Below, piece after piece: positions 15,907 to 25,580 of a stretch of DNA of 64,000 nucleotides. The notes under the pieces are model-generated. The model was given only the letters and a program-made list of their open reading frames with translations, was not told the origin of the DNA and searched no databases. The stretch covers positions 1,302,001 through 1,366,000 of the forward strand of contig NZ_LR134002.1 of NCBI RefSeq assembly GCF_900635155.1, read 5' to 3'. Within the stretch, counting starts at the first letter, position 1. Each line of letters starts with the position of its first letter. Position numbers and translations under genes: made by a program. Origin of the DNA: Streptococcus sanguinis. GTDB taxonomy: Bacteria > Bacillota > Bacilli > Lactobacillales > Streptococcaceae.

Positions 15907-18900
15907 TTACTTATTAAAGATTGATTGCCTGAAGTCGTCTGTTTCACGAAGATAAGCATTATAAATCTTCTTTTTGAGCAGGTTGACCCAGCTGGCATCA
16001 ACACGGCTAGTTGCATTGGTAATGTTGCGTACATCCTCTGCTACTGCTTCGTCCATCAGCTTCTGCATCTCTTCATAAGAGCGAATGGTTACTTTCTTGG
16101 TACTGCTTGGATTTTTAAGCTCGTACTCAATAGTGATTGGTTTAAGCTTGGTCAGCTGATTAATCCGCTCTTGGTACATAGCTTTCTTGAAGGCTACCCA
16201 GGAGTCATATTCACCCTTGAATACATTTTCCAAGACTTTCTGGTCAGTCACGAGACCTACATCTCTTCCGGACCATCCATCCCAAGTTTTCTTACCTTCA
16301 TCAAAGGCTTCCTTAGAGTACTTACCAGAAACATAAGGGATAAATCCTTCATGGTAACCCTTGGCTGCCAGCAACTCATAGGCCGTACGGCGGAACATGA
16401 CATCACCTGGCGCTCCATTTGGATTACTCAAGGCTGAGTAAATTGGTGAGAAGAGGCTGAGACTGAGGTAGCCATTTCGGCCATATCTTCCACTATCCTT
16501 GTTCTCCCGACGAGTGATAACATCATTTTCAATCAGGGAGTTAAAGGTCTTCAGCTGCTTGATTTCTTCAGCAGTAAAGCTTCGCGTCTGGTTACCAGCA
16601 TGGGTCTCCTTACCATACTTATCTGTAATATAGTAATTCTCCATCTTCCTGAACCACTGAAGCTTAGCATCATCACTTTGTTTGAGCATAGAAGTACCTT
16701 CTAGGTAATCCAGCGTGTAAATCATGTCAAACATACCATGGACATAGTGCTGCAGGTCTTCTGCATTTTGAACGCGTTCCTTGAAGTTATATGTGTGCAG
16801 GCGCGTCTTAGAGTCCTTGTCGACCTTGAAGAGGGTATTGAGCGTAATGGTTGCCTCATCCGCACTTGGAGTGGACTGCAGGAGTCCGCGAGCATAGAGC
16901 TCAGCTCCCAGACCTTCGCGGCGACCATTGCCCTCAAAGTAGATGCCACCGTCAGAATTATGGGTCATCTCATGCGTGTAGACAGAGTTACCATAGTCTT
17001 CTAACAATTTAGCTGCATCAAAGTGGGTTACACTTCCCGTGGCATAGGCATTGTAGCCCTTGCTTGGATACCACTTGCCAGCTGGTCCAAAGAATTCCTG
17101 CATAGCTAGTGATTTTTTGTCATTAGCTGGAGCCCAATATTTTTGACCATTCTTGTCAACCAATGAGAATCCATCGTAAACCAGAACAGAACGGAAGAGC
17201 TTGTCCTTGCTTTCATCGCTTAGAATCTTATACCAGAAGTCATAGTGATCACGCTGGTATTCAGCTGTTTTTCTCACTCGGTCTTCAACAAATTCAGCTA
17301 GCTCTGCATCTGTCCGAACCCTGCCATTGGCATCAAGGCGATAACGGTCATAAGCCCCCATGGAGATGGTAGACATATTGGAGATAGCATAGACACCCTT
17401 CTCAGTCATGGTCAAGAGTGGCAAGAGCATGCCCTTGTGTTCCCAGTTATCAGCAGTAATCTTGTCGTAAACGCCGACAGAATACTTATTCTTGTCCTCG
17501 GCTGCATCCTGAAGCTGTCTCGCTTCTGCTATATCTGACTTAGCCTCAACGATGTAGGCTTTTGTATTGGTCTTGAGCCATTCATTATTGCTCTTGTCCG
17601 GCAGGAAGAGCTGACGATAGCCTTCCAGATAGTTGAAGAGTCCTCGTTTACCAGTCGCTTCAGAAAGTGAGGCATCATAAGCCATATAGTTGTTCTTAGC
17701 TTTAAGATTGTTCATGCCTGACTTACCAAGTGAAATGATGGTATCTAAGGTTGAAGCATTATGATTTCCAAAGAAGTCAAATTTATATGCTGACAAATCC
17801 TTGACATTGATATTGTCATAGTTGATATTATACCAACGGTTGAGATAGGTCAGACCAAGTAAGAAGGCTTCTTTATTGTCTTTAATTTGCTGAGCTATAT
17901 AGTCTGCTACAACATTGCCTTCCGTATTGATAGACTTGTCCATAGCCAGTACCTTGCGCAGCTCTTCTGACAGCTTGGTCTTGACTTGGTCAAAGGCAGT
18001 ATCTAGATAGAGATCATCCAGAGAAGTGTCAGCATTTACGCCTAAAACAGTTCGCATAGCCGGTGAGTCAAGGACAACCTTGTTCAACTCCGGCAGCACT
18101 TGATTGAGAACTCTGCTATAGTCTGATAGAAAGGCTTCTGGTGTATAAAGGAGGTCTAGGCCATTTACAGTATATTCTGAAATTGCCTTATATTTGAAAT
18201 CTCCTTTATAGGTCAGATCCAGGTAATCAACCGTATTGTCCTCAAAGTGCAGCATCAGACGGTTAATCCCGGTCTTATTGCTATTGATATCGGTGATAAT
18301 CTGATCGCCCTTCATCGGAACAACATCTAGCAAGTACTCTTTATTGAGCTTGTGGTTTTCTGGAAGTTTATTTCCATAGGCAACGATGGTCTCCTTATTA
18401 TAGAATGGAAGGAGTTTTTCCATGTTAGCATAAGCTATCAGACGGTCTTCTCGAGCATTCTTTTCCTGGGCATAGTTGACAGAATAAAGGTTCAGATTCG
18501 TGTCTTCTAGCGTGGTTGTAATGTCTAAGCTAGCCAGCTTCTCTTCTGCCTGGTCCAGAGTCAGAGTTGAAGTGACAAACTTGTCATTTTCCAGTGTTTT
18601 ATTTCCTTCAACGGCATAAGCTTCTGTGATACGGTTGTTTTCATATCCCTGATCACCAGAAATACTGTAAACATTTGTACCGCTGATGTTGCTGATGACA
18701 TTATCAATCAAGCCATTGAAGTAATTGGAACCAACCACACCACCAATCTGACCGTTCTTAGTAGAGTTTTGAATCTTTCCAGCTACATAAGAGCGGCTGA
18801 TGCGGGCATTGTTTTCTAAACGGCCGACTAAACCGCCAAAGCGTTGGTTGTTGGCTCTAGCGCCTGCTAGAATGGTCACATCTGCCCTGCTTTGGCTAAT

Positions 18901-21900
18901 CAAGGAGTTTCCTCCCTTAAGATTGGCAACCAAACCACCGACATTGTATTCTTTGCCCTGTTTATCATTTGACACGATAGTTCCAGTAAAGGAGCTGTTA
19001 GTGATTTGAGTATCATTAGCAACAACGACTAAACCTGCCACTTGTGAAGCATTGTCTTTCACTTCTACTCTACCTTGGACTGAAACGTCTGTGATTCGAG
19101 CCCCTTCTGCATTGCGGGCCAGGGCAGCTGAGTCATAAGTACCTACAATATTGACCTCTTTCAGGTCCAGATTGGAAATAGAGGAACCACTCTTGAGGTT
19201 TTCAAATAAAGGCTTGGCTAGATTATAAATAGCGTACTGCTTGCCATTATGACTACCAGTCAGGCTGCCTGTGAAGTTCCCTTTGAGGTAGACATAATCC
19301 GCAGGAGCCAGACTGACCTCGCTAGCATCCAAATCTGCTCCCAGAACATAGTTGCCAGCCATATTTTGCTTCATAGCGTCTACCAAACTAGCAAAGCTGG
19401 TGTAGACATTTTGCTGACTAGGAGCAACTGCCTTGCTGATATAGAAGTCATAGCCAGACTTATAGCCTGTCTCACCTTCTTGAACCAGCTCAGGCAGAGA
19501 GACTGTTACCTTATAGACATCCCTGCCATCCTTATGGCTTTCCGCTATGCTGTGAACCGGCAGGAGCATTTCCTTAGATTCACTTGATTTGACTTTGACA
19601 AAGTAGGTAGACAGATCCGTAGGCATAGAGCTCATCGACACGACGCGCTTAAACTGGTCGTTTTCTTTTCTGTAAAACTCGACCGAATCAATATCTCGGA
19701 AGGCAATCTTCTTGTATTCCAATTCAAAATTGCGGCTGCTGGTTTCAAGGTCTGTGAAGCTGCCATTATCCAGTTCATAAGTCAGCTTGGTTTTCAAAGT
19801 ATAGCCTGTGTAGTAGTCTAAGTCGCCAATCTTCAGACTTCCTGCGAAATTGGTAATTGGAAGAGTGCGAACAAGCTGATCTCCCTGATACAATTCTGCA
19901 GTCGCTGAACGGAAGGACTGGGTCTGGTCTTCCAGTCTATATTGGACTGTAACCGACTTATCATCAGGATTTTCTGTCAGACTTAGAATGGAAACTGTTG
20001 GCTTGACTTTAGGTACTCCATTTAGAGCTTCTTTGGCTGCTGTCAGGCTAGCAAATGCTTGGTTGACCTGCACTTGTGTGGCAGTTTGATTGTTCAGAAC
20101 TCCTTCTGCCTTGGCTAATTCGTCAGTATAAGCTGTCTGCTTATCTGAATCAGCATTTTTATATTTTGGAGCTGCTTTGATAATTGGATTTAAATCGTAT
20201 TCATTTTGAAGAGCCGTTTTGACAACCTCAAGGCCACTTAACTGTGCCTTGGCTTGATTGATTTGTTCAACAAGCTGGTTAACTTCTGCTTGGCTAGCAT
20301 GTGATTGGCTCAGAATCGCTTGACCTGCTGTCAAAGCAGTATCATAGCTAGATTGATGACTCTGACTATCGTTGAAATAACGTGCTTGAGCTTTAATCTG
20401 ATCCGCTTCCGCTAATAGATTGTACAGTGGAATTAAATCGAACTCTTCTAAGGCTGCTGCTTTTGGTGCTTCGTTCGGCACCATATTTGGATTAGCGGTA
20501 CCGACTTTGACAACTTGAGTAACAGGTGCTAGAGTTTCTTCGTTTGAGATCTCTTGACGGTCAATCTCTTGGCCATTGGAGTTGTAGATACGAGTCTTAA
20601 TAGTGCGTTCACCTTCAACACCCGGAGTGGCGATTTGACGGGCATCTCGTACAAGTTCATCCGTCTCTTCTTCACGAATGGTAAAGTTGATTTTCTCTAC
20701 GCGAGTTTCATCCGTGTAAGTCAACGGATATTCTGGAAGAGCCTCTGCTTTCGGTGCATCGTTCGGTACCATGGTTGGCTTAGCTGTACCAACTTTAACA
20801 ATTTGCGTTACTGGAGCGAGAGTTTCCTCATTGGAAAGTTCTTGGCGGTCAATTTCTTGACCGTTAGAGCTGTAGACGCGGGTCTTGATAGTTCTCTCAC
20901 CTTCAACACCCGGAGTGGCGATTTGACGGGCATCTCGTACAAGTTCATCCGTCTCTTCTTCACGAATCGTGAAGTTGATTTTCTCTACGCGGGTTTCGTC
21001 CGTGTAGGTCAGTGGATACTCTGGCAAAGCGTCTGCTTTTGGAGCATCACTCGATATCATGGTTGGTTTAGCCGTACCGACTTTGACAACTTGAGTAACA
21101 GGTGCTAGAGTTTCCTCATTTGAGATCTCTTGACGGTCGATTTCTTGGCCGTTTGAGCTATAGACACGAGTCTTGATAGTTCGCTCGCCTTGCACACCTG
21201 GGGTCGCAATTTGACGGGCATCGCGAACCAATTCGTCCGTCTCTTCTTCACGAATGGTGAAGTTGATTTTCTCAACACGCGTTTCATCTGTATAAGTAAG
21301 CGGGTACTCTGGAAGAGCGTCTGCTTTCGGTGCATCGTTTGGAACCAGATGTGGCTTAGCTGTTCCGACTTTGACAACTTGCGTTACTGGAGCTAGAGTT
21401 TCCTCGTTGGACAATTCTTGTCGGTCAACTTCTTGACCGTTAGAACTATAGACACGGGTCTTGATAGTCCGCTCACCTTGAACTCCCGGAGTCGCAATTT
21501 GACGGGCATCGCGAACCAACTCGTCCGTCTCTTCTTCACGAATGGTAAAGTTGATTTTCTCTACCCGAGTTTCATCTGTATAAGTCAACGGGTATTCTGG
21601 AAGAGCGTCTGCTTTCGGTGCATCGTTTGGAACCAGATGTGGCTTAGCTGTTCCGACTTTGACAACTTGTGTTACTGGAGCCAGAGTTTCCTCATTGGAC
21701 AACTCTTGACGGTCAACTTCTTGACCGTTTGAGCTATAGACACGAGTCTTGATGGTCCGTTCACCTTGGACACCTGGAGTTGCGATTTGACGGGCATCCT
21801 GAGGCAATTCATCGGTGTATTGTTCCTCAATGTTAAAGGCAATTTTCTCAACACGCGTTTCATCCGTGTAAGTCAACGGATATTCTGGAAGAACTTCTGC

Positions 21901-24297
21901 TTTCGGCGCATCGTTCGGTACCAGGGTTGGCTTAGCAGTACCGACTTTGACAACTTGCGTTACTGGAGCCAGAGTTTCTTCATTAGAAAGCTCTTGGCGA
22001 TCAACTTCTTGACCGTTGGAACTGTATATGCGGGTCTTGATGGTTCGCTCGCCCTCAACACCTGGAGTCGCGATTTGACGGACGCCTTGGACTAGCTCGT
22101 CTGTCTCTTCTTCACGAATGGTGAAGTTAATTTTTTCAACTCTAGTTTCGTCCGTGTAAGTCAGCGGGTATTCTGGAAGAACTTCTGCTTTCGGTGCATC
22201 GTTTGGAACCATATTCGGCTTAGCCGTACCGACCTTAAAAACCTGTGTTACTGGAGCTAGAGTCTCTTCATTAGATAGTTCTTGACGATCAATTTCCTGA
22301 CCGTTGGAACTGTATATGCGGGACTTAATGGTTCGCTCACCTTGCACACCTGGTGTTGCAATTTGACGGGCATCCTGTGGCAATTCATCGGTATATTGTT
22401 CCTCAATATTAAAGGCAACCTTCTCTACACGCGTTTCGTCGGTGTAAGTCAGAGGGTATTCTGGTAGCTCTTCAACCTTTGGTGCGTCAGCCGGAATCAG
22501 GCTTGACTTACTTGTACCGACCTTAATAATTTGAGTGACTGCTGCAAGAATTTCTTCATCCGATAAAACTTGGCGGTCAACCTCTTGGCCATTCGAGGTA
22601 TAGATACGAGTGGTAATCGCCCGCTCACCCTGTACACCTAGTGTGACAACTTGGCGACTGCCTTCTGGAATCTCATCAGTATACTGTTCTTCGACAGAAA
22701 AATCTATCTTTTCTCTTCGGGTTTCATCCGTTGCAGTCAGCTCTAATTCTGGGGCTTGATACACGGGTGCTTCATCTGGTGCGGTACCGTAAGTTGTTAG
22801 TTCCGGAACTTCTTGTACTGGAGCGGTGTCTGGTGCAGTGCCATAAGTCGTTAGCTCAGGCACTTCTTGAACCGGTGCAGTATCTGGCGTTGTGCCATAG
22901 GTCGTCAATTCGGGAACTTCTTGTACTGGAGCTGTATCTGGCGCCGTTCCATAAGACGTTAATTCGGGAACTTCTTGCACCGGGGCTACATCAGGTGTAG
23001 TTCCATACGTCGTTAGCTCAGGAACCTCTTGCACTGGTGCAGTATCGGGCGTTGTGCCATAGGTTGTTAACTCTGGGACTTCTTGGACTGGCGCAGTATC
23101 GGGCGTCGTTCCATAGGTCGTCAATTCGGGAACTTCATTTACGGGTGCGGTATCTGGTGACGTACCATAAGTCGTCAATTCAGGAACTTCTTGAACTGGC
23201 GCTTCTTTTGGTACAGATTTGACTGCGGCAGTTCCAACCAACACAATTTCCGAAACTGGCTCTGCAGTTACCTGTTCTGAAACCACTTCGCTTTTTACAA
23301 TTTCTTTACCAGCAATATAATTGCGAGTGACGACAGTACGTGTACCAGCAACACCTGCACGAACAATCTGAGATTGTCCCTCTGCGAGCTCATTTGAATA
23401 TTGGTATTCTGTTTGATAAGGCAGAACTTGGGTTTGGCTGCTTTCTTGGCTCTTGAATTCGAGTTCTGGTACTTCAGTGACTAGAGAAAGCCGAGCAAAT
23501 TCGCGCTCTTTGGCAGCAATAATCTCTTTTTCTTGCTCTGTCAGTTTCTCTATTTCAGTAGATACCGGCTTGTTGGCAGTACCCTGATTCCCAGAAAGAC
23601 TAGCAGATTTACCTGCCTGCTGATCGACTTCGACAGCTGACAAGTCCTTTTGTGCCGTAGGAAGCTGATGACTTCCTGCTGCGTTCGCCTTGCCCTGTTC
23701 ACCGCTTTTAAGATAGCCGACATATTCGAAACCAGCAATCTCTAAAGGTTCAGGCAGCTTATCTCCTACTGTCAAATTTAGCCTTTGATTGTAGGCGGCT
23801 AATTCAATATTGGTCACTGCAAATACAGAAGGAGCTAGGAGAATAGAGCCTAGACCTGTCACCAGCAAAATAGAAGACAGGTATCGCTTACCATTTCTAC
23901 CTCGTGCAATTACTAAGACTGCTAAAGTCAGCCCAGCAGCTGCAAAAGTTGCTTCCCACAGACTTGAGTAGCCTGTCTTTGGCAAACTTTTTGCCGAAAG
24001 CCCCTGGGTCTTTGGACGGTAAACCAGGTAATAAGCATCAGAGTTTTCTTCCACAAACTTTGGAAGCTCCTTAACAACAGCATTCTTCTCAGCTTCAGTG
24101 AGTTCAGACTCTACTACGTAGTGATACTGGACTGGAACGGTTTTGCCTGCTGAGACTTCTGCAGCCTCAACCGTGTTTATATTTCCCCCTATTGCGGTAC
24201 TCAAAAAGAAGCTTCCGATAGTGGCAGAAACCAATCCTACTGATAACTTTCTAAAAGAATAGCGCTGGAGCGTATCACCAGTGATTCTTTTTTCCAT
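15907..24297 (-). CDS. M26-family zinc metalloprotease (IgA1 protease/ZmpB type) with G5 array
   Basis: 2796 residues. YSFRKLSVG near residue 13 is a YSIRK-type signal. LPKTG at 105-109 followed by two hydrophobic segments (to about 160) is the unusual N-terminal sorting signal shared by IgA1 protease, ZmpB and ZmpC. A first G5 domain lies at about 293-360, eight 18-residue Pro/Glu repeats at about 362-508, eight near-identical 96-residue G5 modules at about 519-1286, FIVAR-like helices at about 1290-1430 and GLUG-type repeats at about 1720-1870. The M26 catalytic region has HEMTH at 2442-2446 and the third zinc ligand Glu 20 residues further (EGLGAE). Cleavage of human IgA1 is possible but not provable; a Zmp paralogue with another host target is the alternative. 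Confidence 0.9.
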   Translation of the reverse strand: MEKRITGDTLQRYSFRKLSVGLVSATIGSFFLSTAIGGNINTVEAAEVSAGKTVPVQYHYVVESELTEAEKNAVVKELPKFVEENSDAYYLVYRPKTQGLSAKSLPKTGYSSLWEATFAAAGLTLAVLVIARGRNGKRYLSSILLVTGLGSILLAPSVFAVTNIELAAYNQRLNLTVGDKLPEPLEIAGFEYVGYLKSGEQGKANAAGSHQLPTAQKDLSAVEVDQQAGKSASLSGNQGTANKPVSTEIEKLTEQEKEIIAAKEREFARLSLVTEVPELEFKSQESSQTQVLPYQTEYQYSNELAEGQSQIVRAGVAGTRTVVTRNYIAGKEIVKSEVVSEQVTAEPVSEIVLVGTAAVKSVPKEAPVQEVPELTTYGTSPDTAPVNEVPELTTYGTTPDTAPVQEVPELTTYGTTPDTAPVQEVPELTTYGTTPDVAPVQEVPELTSYGTAPDTAPVQEVPELTTYGTTPDTAPVQEVPELTTYGTAPDTAPVQEVPELTTYGTAPDEAPVYQAPELELTATDETRREKIDFSVEEQYTDEIPEGSRQVVTLGVQGERAITTRIYTSNGQEVDRQVLSDEEILAAVTQIIKVGTSKSSLIPADAPKVEELPEYPLTYTDETRVEKVAFNIEEQYTDELPQDARQIATPGVQGERTIKSRIYSSNGQEIDRQELSNEETLAPVTQVFKVGTAKPNMVPNDAPKAEVLPEYPLTYTDETRVEKINFTIREEETDELVQGVRQIATPGVEGERTIKTRIYSSNGQEVDRQELSNEETLAPVTQVVKVGTAKPTLVPNDAPKAEVLPEYPLTYTDETRVEKIAFNIEEQYTDELPQDARQIATPGVQGERTIKTRVYSSNGQEVDRQELSNEETLAPVTQVVKVGTAKPHLVPNDAPKADALPEYPLTYTDETRVEKINFTIREEETDELVRDARQIATPGVQGERTIKTRVYSSNGQEVDRQELSNEETLAPVTQVVKVGTAKPHLVPNDAPKADALPEYPLTYTDETRVEKINFTIREEETDELVRDARQIATPGVQGERTIKTRVYSSNGQEIDRQEISNEETLAPVTQVVKVGTAKPTMISSDAPKADALPEYPLTYTDETRVEKINFTIREEETDELVRDARQIATPGVEGERTIKTRVYSSNGQEIDRQELSNEETLAPVTQIVKVGTAKPTMVPNDAPKAEALPEYPLTYTDETRVEKINFTIREEETDELVRDARQIATPGVEGERTIKTRIYNSNGQEIDRQEISNEETLAPVTQVVKVGTANPNMVPNEAPKAAALEEFDLIPLYNLLAEADQIKAQARYFNDSQSHQSSYDTALTAGQAILSQSHASQAEVNQLVEQINQAKAQLSGLEVVKTALQNEYDLNPIIKAAPKYKNADSDKQTAYTDELAKAEGVLNNQTATQVQVNQAFASLTAAKEALNGVPKVKPTVSILSLTENPDDKSVTVQYRLEDQTQSFRSATAELYQGDQLVRTLPITNFAGSLKIGDLDYYTGYTLKTKLTYELDNGSFTDLETSSRNFELEYKKIAFRDIDSVEFYRKENDQFKRVVSMSSMPTDLSTYFVKVKSSESKEMLLPVHSIAESHKDGRDVYKVTVSLPELVQEGETGYKSGYDFYISKAVAPSQQNVYTSFASLVDAMKQNMAGNYVLGADLDASEVSLAPADYVYLKGNFTGSLTGSHNGKQYAIYNLAKPLFENLKSGSSISNLDLKEVNIVGTYDSAALARNAEGARITDVSVQGRVEVKDNASQVAGLVVVANDTQITNSSFTGTIVSNDKQGKEYNVGGLVANLKGGNSLISQSRADVTILAGARANNQRFGGLVGRLENNARISRSYVAGKIQNSTKNGQIGGVVGSNYFNGLIDNVISNISGTNVYSISGDQGYENNRITEAYAVEGNKTLENDKFVTSTLTLDQAEEKLASLDITTTLEDTNLNLYSVNYAQEKNAREDRLIAYANMEKLLPFYNKETIVAYGNKLPENHKLNKEYLLDVVPMKGDQIITDINSNKTGINRLMLHFEDNTVDYLDLTYKGDFKYKAISEYTVNGLDLLYTPEAFLSDYSRVLNQVLPELNKVVLDSPAMRTVLGVNADTSLDDLYLDTAFDQVKTKLSEELRKVLAMDKSINTEGNVVADYIAQQIKDNKEAFLLGLTYLNRWYNINYDNINVKDLSAYKFDFFGNHNASTLDTIISLGKSGMNNLKAKNNYMAYDASLSEATGKRGLFNYLEGYRQLFLPDKSNNEWLKTNTKAYIVEAKSDIAEARQLQDAAEDKNKYSVGVYDKITADNWEHKGMLLPLLTMTEKGVYAISNMSTISMGAYDRYRLDANGRVRTDAELAEFVEDRVRKTAEYQRDHYDFWYKILSDESKDKLFRSVLVYDGFSLVDKNGQKYWAPANDKKSLAMQEFFGPAGKWYPSKGYNAYATGSVTHFDAAKLLEDYGNSVYTHEMTHNSDGGIYFEGNGRREGLGAELYARGLLQSTPSADEATITLNTLFKVDKDSKTRLHTYNFKERVQNAEDLQHYVHGMFDMIYTLDYLEGTSMLKQSDDAKLQWFRKMENYYITDKYGKETHAGNQTRSFTAEEIKQLKTFNSLIENDVITRRENKDSGRYGRNGYLSLSLFSPIYSALSNPNGAPGDVMFRRTAYELLAAKGYHEGFIPYVSGKYSKEAFDEGKKTWDGWSGRDVGLVTDQKVLENVFKGEYDSWVAFKKAMYQERINQLTKLKPITIEYELKNPSSTKKVTIRSYEEMQKLMDEAVAEDVRNITNATSRVDASWVNLLKKKIYNAYLRETDDFRQSIFNK
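20440..22743 (-). repeat. Eight tandem 288-bp G5-module repeats
   Basis: Eight direct repeats, each encoding 96 residues that start YPLTYTDETRVEK and end DAPKA-x-LPE (the first copy starts ELELTATDETRREK). Copies come in two versions at the N-terminal part, NFTIREEETDELV and FNIEEQYTDELPQ, distributed as a mosaic. The high identity predicts copy-number variation between strains and assembly difficulty. Confidence 0.9.
22775..23207 (-). repeat. Eight tandem 54-bp repeats (18-residue Pro/Glu repeat)
   Basis: Eight copies of a unit reading APVQEVPELTTYGTTPDT with minor substitutions (S/T/A after YGT; N for Q once; E or V in the last position). It forms a proline-rich, acidic stalk between the first G5 domain and the main G5 array, analogous to the tandem repeats reported in streptococcal IgA1 proteases. 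Confidence 0.9.
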
Positions 24298-24450
24298 AAT
24301 AATTCCCTTTTCTCCATATAATAATCTCTTAAAATTTTACAGAATTTCCTATAAAAATTCAATGCTTTTGCTTAAAAATATATCTTTGAAGGCTGAAATC
24401 ATCATATTTTTGAACAGCCATAAAATAATGTTCATTTTTACTAAAAAATA

Positions 24451-24484
24451 AAAAACAAATCTTCGGTTAGAAAATTTGTTTTTT
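24451..24484 (-). terminator. Terminator region between the GNAT-ended operon and the M26 gene
   Basis: AAAAACAAAT (24451-24460) pairs with ATTTGTTTTT (24474-24483) and is flanked by T runs. It lies 23 bases past the stop of the last gene of the seven-gene operon. Confidence 0.75.
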
Positions 24485-24506
24485 AAAATATGATTTATTT
24501 TGTTAG

Positions 24507-25580
24507 TCAGGAGTTCAAATCCAATTCAAAGAGACCATACTCATGCTTGTCTCCTTGCAGTTCTGCCGCATAGTGGCGCGTGACGGTTTTTTGATGAATC
24601 AAGGCTCCAATAGCTGAGGCTTGACGCTTCTGCGCTTCTTTAAAAATCGGATAGGCCAAGGCAGAGCCCAATCCCAAGAATTGCTCATCTACCCCTAGAT
24701 ACATAATCGTATAACGTTTTGGAAAACGCTTGATCCAAAAAAGTTTAGCTAGGTTGAGAGGAGTCAGTTTTTGATAAACCAGAGAACCGTAGTCCGGCAT
24801 GGCAATCAGAAAACCTGCTAGCTTTCCCTCCTTATAGGCCAGCTTAACCATGGAAAAATCAAGAATATACTGGTATTTTTGAAAAATCTGACTGAACTGC
24901 TGACTGGAAATTGAGCGATAAATCGGAAAATCTTGATAGAGGCGATTGAGGAGCTCAAAAACCTGCAGCGAAGCTTTTCCCCACTCCTGCTTCTTAGGAG
25001 AGCAAATAGTGAATCCCGCTTCTTCAAAAGACTCAAAGCGATGAGCCAGCTTGTCCTGATGAATTTGATTGCTGACCTTGGGATAAAAATTGGACAGATA
25101 GCACTCCTTGAGCTCAAAACCAGCAGCCTTCCACAGCTGAGGATAATAGTCTGGATTATGAGGTTCCCCAGTAAAAGGGAGCTCCTGTGTTCCAGTCAGC
25201 TGCATTCGATAACCCAGCCAAAAGCTTGCCTGTACGGGACCGATTATCTTAATCACTCCGAGACTGCGAGCAAAACCTGCTAAATGCTTGATAAAAGCAG
25301 ATGCAATCTGTTGAACATTGATCGACTCAAAAAATCCCAAGTAAGCAGCCTCATCATCTGAATAAAAGGTCAGAAGCCCTCGAATACAAGGCCGACTGTC
25401 CACATAGCCAATAAAAGCATAGGTTTCTAAGTCAGAACTCAGCGGGTGACTGCCCTCAATCAAAGCCAGCTCTTCCTCTTCCGACTGCATGAGGTGGTCT
25501 GGCTGGTAAATCTGTTTGGGCAGGGCTAGAAAATCGTCCAGCTCTACAGTATTAGGTTTGACTGGTTTAATTTCCAGCAT
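24507..25580 (-). CDS. GNAT-superfamily (N-acyltransferase-like) protein
   Basis: 357 residues, last gene of the seven-gene operon and overlapping the preceding dikinase by 14 bases. It resembles the two-lobed GNAT proteins related to YghO. The central segment (GPVQASFWLGYRMQLTG, then NPDYYPQLWKAAGFELKECYLS) matches the G-P-[IV]-x-x-S-x-W and NPxYYxxLxxxxGF signatures I associate with that group. The second lobe carries KLAGFLIAMPDYG and an acyl-CoA-loop-like VDEQFLGLGSALAYPIF. There is no signal peptide or membrane segment. In this operon a role in N- or O-acylation of the lipid product (for example a headgroup amine) is an inference. Acetyl versus long-chain acyl specificity cannot be told. 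Confidence 0.6.
   Translation of the reverse strand: MLEIKPVKPNTVELDDFLALPKQIYQPDHLMQSEEEELALIEGSHPLSSDLETYAFIGYVDSRPCIRGLLTFYSDDEAAYLGFFESINVQQIASAFIKHLAGFARSLGVIKIIGPVQASFWLGYRMQLTGTQELPFTGEPHNPDYYPQLWKAAGFELKECYLSNFYPKVSNQIHQDKLAHRFESFEEAGFTICSPKKQEWGKASLQVFELLNRLYQDFPIYRSISSQQFSQIFQKYQYILDFSMVKLAYKEGKLAGFLIAMPDYGSLVYQKLTPLNLAKLFWIKRFPKRYTIMYLGVDEQFLGLGSALAYPIFKEAQKRQASAIGALIHQKTVTRHYAAELQGDKHEYGLFELDLNS

Noticed and set aside
20554..22467. Several plus-strand ORFs of 60-184 codons across the protease repeat region, repeatedly encoding similar peptides
   Set aside because: They are antisense shadows of the G5 repeat array; their similarity to each other simply mirrors the 288-bp repeat, and none has an RBS.
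20440..23207. Regular direct repeats considered as a CRISPR array
   Set aside because: The repeats are 288 bp and 54 bp, contiguous without spacers, and in frame with a protein; no cas genes are present.
22731..23222. Plus-strand Leu-rich ORFs opposite the 54-bp repeats
   Set aside because: Shadow frames of the Pro/Glu repeat; no start signals.
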